Shown: positions 1 through 4,857 of the stretch, piece by piece
Layout: every line of letters begins with the position of its first letter
How positions within the stretch are numbered: the stretch's first letter is position 1
DNA from: Pseudomonadota bacterium
GTDB taxonomy: Bacteria > Pseudomonadota > Alphaproteobacteria > UBA9655
Length of the DNA stretch: 5,290 nt
NCBI GenBank assembly: GCA_021809225.1
Contig: JAKBAL010000191.1
Span: forward strand, 1 to 5,290
Direction of reading: 5' to 3'
Notes under the pieces: model-generated
Database searches by the model: none
The model's input: only the letters and a program-made list of their open reading frames with translations
Told to the model about the DNA's origin: nothing
Made by a program: the position numbers and the translations under genes

Positions 1-1446
1 AAGGATTTCCTCCTGTTTGGCCTCCTCTTTAGCCACCTGGGGGCTTTCCACAACAGGAACCTGTCTTCCACCTTCATCCACAATGGCTTCCTTCTTCTCC
101 AATTCCTTTTCCTCTTCTGGTTTCATGAATTTCTTTTCCTGCTCCTCCTCCGCCTTTATTTTAGCTTGCGCCTCCTCATCCGTTGGTTTTGTCAAAATAT
201 CTCCCACTCTGATCAGCTGATCCTCCTTAAAAAGCTCTGGCCCCGCAACCTTCTTTCCAGACCTGTCCGTCTCTGTTTTGATTTTTGATTTAGGATTGCG
301 ATATATCTCACCCGTTTCGATATCTTTGATTTTCCACCGATTGCCTATCTTCTCCACCAAAACATAAGTCTGCTCCGAATATTTCAACACATCCCCCTTC
401 TTGAAGGCTTCAAAGAATATCTTGCGCTTAACCTTATCTCCCACCTCCATGTTATTAAATAATCGTGTCACCGTCTGGTTATTCTTCTGTTGTCCAATCC
501 ACACCTGCTCAGGAATCGCTTTTATCGTGGAATGATACGTGTTGTTATAATTCTCTATGAGTTCAGGAAGCACCTTGGGCCAATCCTCATCATGGTTCTT
601 ATTCCCAACCCTCCACCGTTGAATCAAGTTTGCCAAGGTGCCATTGAATCTTTCCACTATAGCATTCTTATTATATTGCCCAACCTGAGAGTAGTGAATC
701 TTGGTCCCGTGATGGGTCACGTAACCAACGAAATTTTTATCCACAAATTCAACATCACAGCTGAGATGCTTGGGATGTTTGCCTCCAAAATCTTTGGCGA
801 TGATGTCTATGTAGGCTTTCAAATATTGTGCCCCCGTCACCTTGGGCGCTATCTTCTTCTCCCCTCCCTTTTTGATTTTGAAGCTGGCTATCGCTCTGGA
901 ACCAGCCTTCCTCGAATTGACGTCCACTATATTCAAAATCCAATCATAGCCTCCATACTCATACCGATTGTAGTTCATCAGATCCATTTGATAGTTGCTG
1001 CCCGGAAAAGCAGCCACTATGGTATTCCAGACTTTTGGTTTTCTCTGCGGAGTGGTTAATAGATCGGCCTCCTGTTTTGAGACCAAGTTCGAAACGGCTT
1101 TGTAGGTGATACCTGGCGCTCTCGATTTCACCTCAGCCACCTGCTTAGCAGCGCTCCTGAAGCCTGTTGTGGGATTGTAGTATGTCTCTTTAAATTCCTC
1201 CTGCTCCTGCTTCGTCACTTTAGGCTCCTCCTCCTTAATCTTTTTAGGAAAAGACTCTTCCCCACTGGCAAGTCGTTTCAGCTTCTTCTCAATCTTATCC
1301 TTTAGAGTTATTTTAGTTTCTTGCTCAGAAGGGGGTTCAGTTTTAATCTCTGATTTAATAGGCCTTGAGACATCAGTTACATCCTTCTCCAACTTCACTT
1401 TCTTCAAGGGTGGTTCCTTCCGCCTCCTACCAGAGCCTCTGACCAT
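1..1446 (-). CDS. Polinton/retroviral-type DDE integrase, C-terminus cut by window edge
   Basis: The frame is open for 482 codons from the ATG at 1446 to position 1, with no stop, so the true C-terminus lies outside the window. Integrases of this family join linear viral or transposon DNA to host DNA using a two-metal DDE active site in an RNase H fold. Visible here: a Lys/Glu-rich N-terminal tail (about residues 1-80); a helical pre-core region starting TYYNPTTGF near residue 88 and ending in the SKQEADLLTTPQRK stretch (123-136), as in Polinton integrases; then D155 (NYQMDLMNY), the NIVDVNSRK strand (about 172-180), D231 (LSCDVEFVD) and E265 (IVERFNGTL). D231 and E265 are separated by 33 residues rather than the common 35. 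After the core, NYNNTYHSTI and the P-E-Q-V-W segment are typical. A C-terminal SH3/chromo-like barrel follows (KVKRKIFFEAFKKGDV, NRWKIKDIETGEI, GPELFKEDQL at 402-411). Beyond about 415 is an acidic Glu/Lys-rich extension. No HHCC zinc finger is visible. An LTR-retroelement origin is possible but less likely, because no RT or gag is present. Confidence 0.9.
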   Translation of the reverse strand, partial: MVRGSGRRRKEPPLKKVKLEKDVTDVSRPIKSEIKTEPPSEQETKITLKDKIEKKLKRLASGEESFPKKIKEEEPKVTKQEQEEFKETYYNPTTGFRSAAKQVAEVKSRAPGITYKAVSNLVSKQEADLLTTPQRKPKVWNTIVAAFPGSNYQMDLMNYNRYEYGGYDWILNIVDVNSRKAGSRAIASFKIKKGGEKKIAPKVTGAQYLKAYIDIIAKDFGGKHPKHLSCDVEFVDKNFVGYVTHHGTKIHYSQVGQYNKNAIVERFNGTLANLIQRWRVGNKNHDEDWPKVLPELIENYNNTYHSTIKAIPEQVWIGQQKNNQTVTRLFNNMEVGDKVKRKIFFEAFKKGDVLKYSEQTYVLVEKIGNRWKIKDIETGEIYRNPKSKIKTETDRSGKKVAGPELFKEDQLIRVGDILTKPTDEEAQAKIKAEEEQEKKFMKPEEEKELEKKEAIVDEGGRQVPVVESPQVAKEEAKQEEIL

Positions 1447-1492
1447 ATCTTATTTGTGGTTAAGAAAAATAATGAATTAAAAAATTAAAAAA
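1447..1492. promoter_or_regulatory. Short divergent AT-rich spacer between integrase and small basic gene
   Basis: The 46 bp between the two divergent ATGs are almost pure A/T and contain repeated ATTAAAAA-type runs. There is no clear TATA box of the kind seen in the 2629-2778 promoter. Whatever starts transcription of both genes must lie here or inside the opposing coding sequence. That both promoters overlap is inferred from the spacing. The A-tract just before the ATG at 1493 resembles the leaders of the genes starting at 4857 and 3662. Confidence 0.5.
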
Positions 1493-1654
1493 ATGCCTCT
1501 CACTTATGGCCGCACCTCGGATGGAAAGAAATATGTAAAGTGGGGAAACAGAGGGAAAAAATACTTTTATCAAAACGCTACAGGCAGAAGTATAGCCAAA
1601 GCAAAAGCGCTAAGACAAGCGAGGGCCATAAAATATAGCATGGCCCATCGTTAA
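1493..1654 (+). CDS. Small basic viral protein (53 aa), candidate DNA-condensing or virion protein
   Basis: This 53-residue frame opens with MPLTYGRTSDGKKY, continues through NRGKKYFYQN and ends with the helix-like AKAKALRQARAIKYSMAHR. It is very rich in Lys/Arg with almost no acidic residues, so it should bind nucleic acid. Short proteins or segments with a GKKYFY-like strand, then GR-x-IAKAKA and a Q-x-RAI helix, recur in eukaryotic dsDNA viruses (recalled family pattern, not searched). By analogy with the adenovirus core peptide pX and similar small basic proteins, it may condense the genome in the capsid; that is inference. The ATG follows an A-rich leader with A at -3. The stop codon shares a TTAA with the stop of the opposing gene. 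The clean protein-like composition and full use of the gap between two genes argue that it is real. Confidence 0.75.
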   Translation: MPLTYGRTSDGKKYVKWGNRGKKYFYQNATGRSIAKAKALRQARAIKYSMAHR

Positions 1655-2628
1655 TTTTCCCAACCCATCTCCTCAAAGGAGGAACCGTTTGTACCTTCAG
1701 CCGCACCGGTAAGCTTGGCCGCGCACCATACGAGAGAAAATCCCCAAGAATTATCGCCCGGCCTTATGTAAAGCTCCTCCAAAATAAAGGTGCCCTCAAT
1801 GCAGTTGTTGTCACGAATGGCGCTGGGCATGACTTCCTTGCATACGGTCTCCTTTTCCTTACCTTTCTTGGAAGGGGCTTTGGATTTCTCGCCTTTACGC
1901 ATGTCAAACAATTTGAACCTCTTGGCCTTGGTGAACCCGTTGAAGGCGAATTTGATGCGTAGGGAAGTTCCCTCATAAGGATCATCCACTATGGGAGATT
2001 TAAATTCCCTCTCCGCATGTTCCCTCTTGGTGTAGGCCATCTCTTCTTTATCCATGTCCTGCCAAATCTCTGGTTTTTGCAATTCCTCAACCGCTTTCTC
2101 ATAGCAAACACGAATACAGTCGGTGATAAAGGTATCCCTCTTGGAATTGATATCCACCATGACCTGAGAAGTCCAAGTGGAGGTCGGCTCAGGCTTTTTC
2201 TTTACACCCTTTTGCTGAAACTGGGTAGGCTCCTTTATGAGGTGAGGTTCGTTGAGTCCAAATTTTATGGGCGTAAATGAACCATCTTCGTTCGTTAAAG
2301 CCATTGGGATGACAACGTGTTCGCCCGTCGGTTCCCCTCTTATCTTGCCAAACGTAATCCTCTCCTTTATCTCTTCCAAACTATCCTCCTCAGTGGTACT
2401 TGGCGTGCCTAGGGGAAGAGGCACCATCTTGAAGGGACCACAGTCGGCATTGTACTTCCTTCCCTGCGGGTCCACCTTCTGCTTTTTCTTTGGCACTACT
2501 TTTTTCTTCACCTTTTTCGGAGCCTCTTTTTCACCATCCTCATCCTCCTCCTGTTCATTTTCTTCATCCTCCAATTCCTCCTCCTCATCCTCCTTCCTTC
2601 CTCTCTTGGTTCCTTTGCCACGGTGCAT
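1651..2628 (-). CDS. Putative viral single-stranded DNA-binding protein with acidic/basic N-terminal tail
   Basis: This 325-residue protein starts at the ATG at 2628, about 42 bp downstream of a TATA box. Residues 10-35 are a nearly unbroken Glu/Asp run. Residues 37-51 are a Lys-rich run (PKKVKKKVVPKKKQK) that could act as a nuclear localisation signal. The globular part begins near 60 (KYNADCGPFKMVPLPLG), continues with TFGKIRGEP and GEHVVIPMALTNEDG (about 92-116), and has a helix around 165-185 (DTFITDCIRVCYEKAVEEL). The C-terminal third contains GTSLRIKFAFNG (220-231), RFKLFDMRKGE (237-247), GTFILEELYIRP (279-290) and NSWGFSLVWCAAKL (293-306). The order 'R-x-K-F-x-F', 'FKLFD', a beta strand, then 'WGFSLVW' resembles the OB-fold of T7 gp2.5-like/NCLDV SSBs. 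This is recognised by pattern only, so the function is tentative. If correct, it coats ssDNA during protein-primed strand-displacement replication. The alternative is a lineage-specific nuclear protein. Confidence 0.8.
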   Translation of the reverse strand: MHRGKGTKRGRKEDEEEELEDEENEQEEDEDGEKEAPKKVKKKVVPKKKQKVDPQGRKYNADCGPFKMVPLPLGTPSTTEEDSLEEIKERITFGKIRGEPTGEHVVIPMALTNEDGSFTPIKFGLNEPHLIKEPTQFQQKGVKKKPEPTSTWTSQVMVDINSKRDTFITDCIRVCYEKAVEELQKPEIWQDMDKEEMAYTKREHAEREFKSPIVDDPYEGTSLRIKFAFNGFTKAKRFKLFDMRKGEKSKAPSKKGKEKETVCKEVMPSAIRDNNCIEGTFILEELYIRPGDNSWGFSLVWCAAKLTGAAEGTNGSSFEEMGWEN

Positions 2629-2669
2629 TGTTTGTTTATATTATTCTATTAGAGACCAAAAAAAATTTA

Positions 2670-2675
2670 TTTATA
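2670..2675 (-). promoter_or_regulatory. TATA box for the SSB-like gene
   Basis: The minus-strand reading is TATAAA, ending 42 bp before the ATG at 2628. Initiation 25-30 bp downstream would give a leader of roughly 15 nt. It directly abuts the left operator arm. Confidence 0.65.
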
Positions 2676-2677
2676 AA

Positions 2678-2735
2678 CACGCTATCGCCGATATTCATAT
2701 TAAATTTAATTTTGTTATCTATCGGCGATAGCGTG
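2678..2735. repeat. Perfect 16-bp inverted repeat, each arm containing an 11-bp dyad
   Basis: The left arm CACGCTATCGCCGATA (2678-2693) and right arm TATCGGCGATAGCGTG (2720-2735) are exact reverse complements. Each arm also contains its own dyad, TATCG-S-CGATA (centres 2688 and 2725, 37 bp apart); on the right this extends to 13 bp (2719-2731). A nested dyad suits two sites for a dimeric DNA-binding protein. The outer repeat could also form a hairpin or cruciform. The centre is AT-only apart from two bases. Confidence 0.85.
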
Positions 2736-2736
2736 A

Positions 2737-2742
2737 TATAAA
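2737..2742 (+). promoter_or_regulatory. TATA box for the rightward gene
   Basis: TATAAA lies directly against an in-frame ATG at 2743. It cannot serve that ATG, because transcripts should begin about 25-30 bp downstream. It fits the next ATG at 2779, with a leader of about 10 nt. Confidence 0.65.
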
Positions 2743-2778
2743 ATGCGAGGGGCATGCACCTTCCTTCACTTACGCAAA

Positions 2779-3342
2779 ATGCAAGAAGACAAGACCGAAA
2801 AAATGCAACAGGACAAGACTGATGAAACCGTTAGCGAATTCAGAGCGAGGGTACCATGGAGGCAGTATCCATGGAAAATAGGTAAAGAGGATTATCACTA
2901 TCAATTCAGAGAGGATGAGATAGCCAAGGTCAAAAGGATGGAAGATTTTTTGGCCGATCCCACCTGCCCCATCCACCCCGATTGCCGTGCAAGGCTTTTG
3001 AACAATCTCAGGGCGGTTGTCTACGATGATTTCTCCAACGCCAGAAAATTTGTTGAGGAACTTGAAACCGATCTCTACGTGCTTTCCAAACAGCGTGTAC
3101 CTGTTCCATATCGTCTGGTGGAAGTATCCGAGACGCGTGAGAGCTATAAAGAAGAATCCCTGCGTAAGATGGAAGCACTATTTTTCCCAGAGCTTAGACC
3201 GAAAGAAGAAAGGGATCTGCGTATGTTGCTTCATGTTAGGCAGAAGGAGAAATTGCTGACAGAATTATTGAGCCTCCTTGAAGAAGAGGAGAAGTTATTG
3301 CGCGGGCAAATGGGTAGAAAAATGGATAGCATACCCGAATAA
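2779..3342 (+). CDS. Charged helical protein of unknown function (187 aa)
   Basis: I do not recognise this protein. I place its start at 2779 rather than at the in-frame ATG at 2743, because 2743 abuts the TATA box and the extra 12 residues would be upstream of the expected transcript start. A further ATG at 2803 is possible, since the N-terminus carries a small repeat (MQEDKTEK/MQQDKTDE). Visible parts: an aromatic, Trp-rich segment (RVPWRQYPWKIGKEDYHYQF, about residues 24-43); a Cys/His patch (DPTCPIHPDCRAR, about 60-72); and a long helical, Leu/Glu-rich C-terminal half ending in a likely coiled coil (RQKEKLLTELLSLLEEEEKL). There is no signal peptide or membrane segment. Divergent transcription from a shared operator with the SSB-like gene suggests an early or replication-linked role, which is inference. 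Confidence 0.75.
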   Translation: MQEDKTEKMQQDKTDETVSEFRARVPWRQYPWKIGKEDYHYQFREDEIAKVKRMEDFLADPTCPIHPDCRARLLNNLRAVVYDDFSNARKFVEELETDLYVLSKQRVPVPYRLVEVSETRESYKEESLRKMEALFFPELRPKEERDLRMLLHVRQKEKLLTELLSLLEEEEKLLRGQMGRKMDSIPE

Positions 3343-3467
3343 TTAATTCAATAAAATTTCATTTCCTTATTTATTTTAGCAAGAAGAAATTAAAGAGGCA
3401 ATTAAGGAAACAAAAGAGATTGGCGGGTTTAGAAGATTGCAGAAGGGAATATTTAGAACTTTCCTCG
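3343..3467 (+). other. Spacer with open frame and splice-acceptor-like sequence
   Basis: This 125-bp spacer lies between the helical protein and the first Cys-type paralog. The frame of the downstream gene is open back to 3330 but has no ATG before 3468; only a TTG occurs at 3420. A pyrimidine-rich run ending in TTTTAG (3374-3379) looks like a 3' splice site. The peptide between them (KKKLKRQLRKQKRLAGLEDC and onward) is protein-like, so a spliced N-terminal extension cannot be excluded. I found no donor upstream in the neighbouring gene that joins in frame. Confidence 0.3.
3350..3355 (+). terminator. AATAAA polyadenylation signal
   Basis: AATAAA lies 8 bp past the stop codon of the 187-residue gene, followed by a T-rich stretch (TTTCATTTCCTTATTTATTTT) that could serve as the downstream element. 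This supports a eukaryotic host. Confidence 0.55.
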
Positions 3468-3632
3468 ATGGGCAACAGACAAGACGCAGCTCCCAAGTAC
3501 GCTAAAGACCCCTCCCCAAGCTATGTGGCGCCAATCAAGAAAGGAGAGAAGGAATACGAACCGGCTCGGAAAGAACAGAGAGAAAAACCGATAGATTTAT
3601 GGTTCTGTCATGCACCTGGTTCGATGATGTAA
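3468..3632 (+). CDS. Truncated paralog of the following Cys-rich protein (54 aa)
   Basis: From the ATG at 3468 the product begins MGNRQDAAPKYAKDPS and ends FCHAPGSMM. It matches the next gene at three points in the same order: A-P-x-Y-A-K-D near the start, GEKEYE in the middle and CHAPGSM at the end. The ATG is chosen because it lines up with the start of the paralog. The DNA is also similar: TGTCATGC and CCTGGTTCGATGAT occur in both copies with one base between them. This copy stops where the other continues into a Cys-rich tail, and it has lost the first Cys of the CxxC pair (LWFCH here, SCKLCH there). It is therefore either a decaying duplicate or a short form. Function unknown; it may be a pseudogene. 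Confidence 0.55.
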   Translation: MGNRQDAAPKYAKDPSPSYVAPIKKGEKEYEPARKEQREKPIDLWFCHAPGSMM

Positions 3633-3646
3633 TGTAAGAAAAATTT

Positions 3647-3658
3647 AATAAAAATAAA
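3647..3658 (+). terminator. Two tandem AATAAA signals
   Basis: AATAAA occurs at 3647-3652 and 3653-3658, between the stop at 3632 and the next ATG at 3662. It may polyadenylate the truncated paralog. The same A-rich run also forms the leader of the next gene, so it may simply reflect leader composition. Confidence 0.35.
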
Positions 3659-3661
3659 ATC

Positions 3662-3872
3662 ATGAACAAGAAAGAAGCCTCAGCTCCCGAGTACGCTAAA
3701 GATGCTAACAATGTACAGGAAAAATCTTCCTCCCCTGATCGATACTACTTTTATTCAACGATCCAGGAAGGAGAAAAGGAATATGAGGAAGAACTGACCT
3801 GTACCGAACCGAAGAAAAAATTGCTAGATTCATGCAAGTTGTGTCATGCCCCTGGTTCGATGATCAAGAAGG
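3662..3872 (+). repeat. Region duplicated relative to 3468-3629
   Basis: This is the part of the second gene that aligns with the whole first gene. Matching blocks lie near 3487-3508 with 3684-3705 (CAGCTCCC, one mismatch, then AGTACGCTAAAGA), near 3540-3560 with 3768-3788, and at 3607-3628 with 3841-3862. The second copy has an insertion of about 15 codons before GEKEYE. Similarity at the DNA level points to a fairly recent tandem duplication. Confidence 0.7.
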
Positions 3873-3985
3873 TTGACAAGCCTCTTCTTCCACCCATTTC
3901 CAATTGTGATTCTTGTTCGTGTTGCTCATACGAAGAGTATTATTGTAAGATATGCTTGGGTAGCATACGCATTTATAAAGATTAA
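3662..3985 (+). CDS. Cys-rich protein with three CxxC pairs (107 aa), full-length paralog
   Basis: I cannot assign this protein to a named family. The N-terminal half (MNKKEASAPEYAKDANN, then the aromatic segment RYYFYSTIQ and GEKEYEEE) is polar and charged. The C-terminal half carries Cys pairs at 58/61 (SCKLCHAPG), 82/85 (NCDSCSCC) and 95/98 (YYCKICLG), with extra Cys at 47, 87 and 88. The pattern C-x2-C-x20-C-x2-C-x9-C-x2-C suits structural zinc binding (zinc-ribbon or degenerate RING-like), or disulphides if virion-exposed. There is no signal peptide. It follows the truncated paralog after a 29-bp A-rich gap and meets the opposing coiled-coil gene with only 2 bp between stop codons. Confidence 0.7.
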   Translation: MNKKEASAPEYAKDANNVQEKSSSPDRYYFYSTIQEGEKEYEEELTCTEPKKKLLDSCKLCHAPGSMIKKVDKPLLPPISNCDSCSCCSYEEYYCKICLGSIRIYKD

Positions 3986-3987
3986 AA

Positions 3988-4368
3988 TTACTTTTGTAAA
4001 CGTGACACCTCTTCTATCATACAATCTATCTGCCCATTCAAAAGCTGTAGATCAATGCTAATCTTGTTCAATCTTTTTTCCTTCTGCTCCAAGTCCTTCG
4101 AGCCTATGTTCACCTTGGCCATGGTTGCCAGCAATTTATCTTGCTTCTGCCAAAGCTGCATGCACTTAGTTGAAATCGCGTGGATCTCAGTCATAAGCAC
4201 CTCCCTCCTCAAATCCGCATTGCTGTACATCAACCCTTGCAGACTGTGAATCGCTTCCAGCTCTTTATTGGATTGCGCACTAATAGCATGGTTCAAAACA
4301 ATTTTTTCTTCCATCAACTTTATTATGCTGGCAGACTTTGCTGCCATCGCCTTGAAGTCTGCTTGCAT
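3988..4368 (-). CDS. Coiled-coil protein of unknown function (126 aa)
   Basis: The protein is helical along its whole length, without Pro or Trp clusters that would break it. Leu/Ile/Met residues recur at heptad-like spacing in KSASIIKLMEEKIVLNHAI, DLRREVLMTEIHAISTKCMQL and the C-terminal LNKISIDLQLLNGQIDCMI. It has no membrane segment or signal peptide. The start at 4368 lies 8 bp after the stop of the upstream membrane-protein gene, so both may be read from one transcript or from closely spaced promoters. A structural or scaffold role is possible, but nothing in the sequence fixes it. Confidence 0.7.
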   Translation of the reverse strand: MQADFKAMAAKSASIIKLMEEKIVLNHAISAQSNKELEAIHSLQGLMYSNADLRREVLMTEIHAISTKCMQLWQKQDKLLATMAKVNIGSKDLEQKEKRLNKISIDLQLLNGQIDCMIEEVSRLQK

Positions 4369-4376
4369 GTTGCTCG

Positions 4377-4646
4377 TTACTGATCAGCTTCTGAAATAAT
4401 CTCTTGTGGTTCACTGATCGCTAACGGCGATATCTCTTCCTCCTCCTCCTTTTCGCTCACCTCCTCAACAACCCGGTCACTGAGTTGCGCCTTTCCGGAA
4501 AAAACCCCGCAACAGCTATTGAACTGGCATATCGAATTCCGCTTTTTGCTCAACAACGAAAATAGGTAAAAAAGAACCCTCTCCAAGCTTAAAAGAATAA
4601 GCAGGACCAATTGACACCAAACTGGGATGGAGGTGCTATAATCCAT
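4377..4646 (-). CDS. Single-pass membrane protein with acidic tail (89 aa)
   Basis: The start is placed at 4646 (MDYSTSIPVWCQ) rather than the in-frame ATG at 4715. The longer form would overlap the neighbouring 54-residue gene, and 4646 has a typical A-rich leader. Residues about 9-33 form a strongly hydrophobic segment (VWCQLVLLILLSLERVLFYL) followed by SLLSKKR, so the C-terminus probably faces the cytosol by the positive-inside rule. A Cys patch (ICQFNSCCGVF) comes next. The rest is very acidic (EEVSEKEEEEE) up to SEADQ at the end. The Glu inside the hydrophobic stretch is unusual. It may be a virion or host-membrane protein; function unknown. Confidence 0.65.
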   Translation of the reverse strand: MDYSTSIPVWCQLVLLILLSLERVLFYLFSLLSKKRNSICQFNSCCGVFSGKAQLSDRVVEEVSEKEEEEEISPLAISEPQEIISEADQ

Positions 4647-4692
4647 TTTACTTAACAATAAAAATAAAATATTTTTTACATTTTGAAAATTA

Positions 4693-4857
4693 TTATTCTG
4701 CCCCTCCACCCCCACGCTTTATTACCGCCCATGCTTCCTTTAGTGATACTCCATGCTTCCTGCTGTATCTCATTGCCATGGGTCCAAGCTTTTTATTCCT
4801 TTGGAAAGGTTCGCTTCGGCATCCTCGGTTGCACTTCCTTTTTCCTCCTTTAGCCAT
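4693..4857 (-). CDS. Small basic viral protein (54 aa) with SLKEAW motif
   Basis: The frame runs from the ATG at 4857 to TAA at 4693-4695. The product starts MAKGGKRKCNRGCRSEPF, continues with KLGPMAMRYSRKHG and VSLKEAWAVIKRG, and ends in GGGGAE. It is strongly basic, with a CxxxC pair (C9, C13) near the N-terminus. A helix ending in V-S-L-K-E-A-W-x-x-I/V-K is a recurring short motif in eukaryotic large DNA viruses and polinton-like viruses (recalled, not searched). Together with the basic protein at 1493-1654, it is a good candidate for a DNA-binding or virion core component. The leader before the ATG (TAAATTTAAAAA) resembles that of the other small basic gene, which hints at shared late control. 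Confidence 0.72.
   Translation of the reverse strand: MAKGGKRKCNRGCRSEPFQRNKKLGPMAMRYSRKHGVSLKEAWAVIKRGGGGAE

Larger units (their letters stand above)
2629..2778. promoter_or_regulatory. Symmetric bidirectional promoter with paired dyad operators
   Basis: This intergenic region separates two divergent genes. From left to right it holds a minus-strand TATAAA (2670-2675), a 16-bp arm (2678-2693), a 26-bp AT-rich spacer, a perfectly complementary 16-bp arm (2720-2735) and a plus-strand TATAAA (2737-2742). The midpoints of the two TATA boxes lie about 34 and 33 bp from the common centre at 2706/2707. The 3' edge of each TATA box is 36-42 bp from the start codon assigned to its gene, which suits short leaders of roughly 10-20 nt. 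Co-ordinated early expression of the SSB-like gene and its partner is inferred from this layout. Confidence 0.8.

Noticed and set aside
490..1059. 189-residue plus-strand open frame
   Set aside because: It is antisense to the catalytic core of the integrase, whose DDE motifs and C-terminal barrel are clear; the antisense product has no recognisable features.
2252..2731. 159-residue plus-strand open frame rich in Ser/Phe
   Set aside because: It is the complement of the Glu/Lys-rich N-terminal tail of the SSB-like gene and would run through the operator and TATA region.
3833..3847. CKLCH as a c-type haem-binding CxxCH motif
   Set aside because: Further CxxC pairs, no signal peptide and a viral context make zinc binding or disulphides more likely; the paralog lacks the first Cys.
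4419..4432. CGCTAACGGCGATA resembling the central operator
   Set aside because: It lies inside the membrane-protein gene, differs at key dyad positions, and a partial match of this length can occur by chance.
4647..4715. N-terminal extension of the membrane protein to an upstream ATG
   Set aside because: It overlaps the end of the 54-residue basic gene. The internal start at 4646 directly precedes the hydrophobic segment and has a normal A-rich leader.
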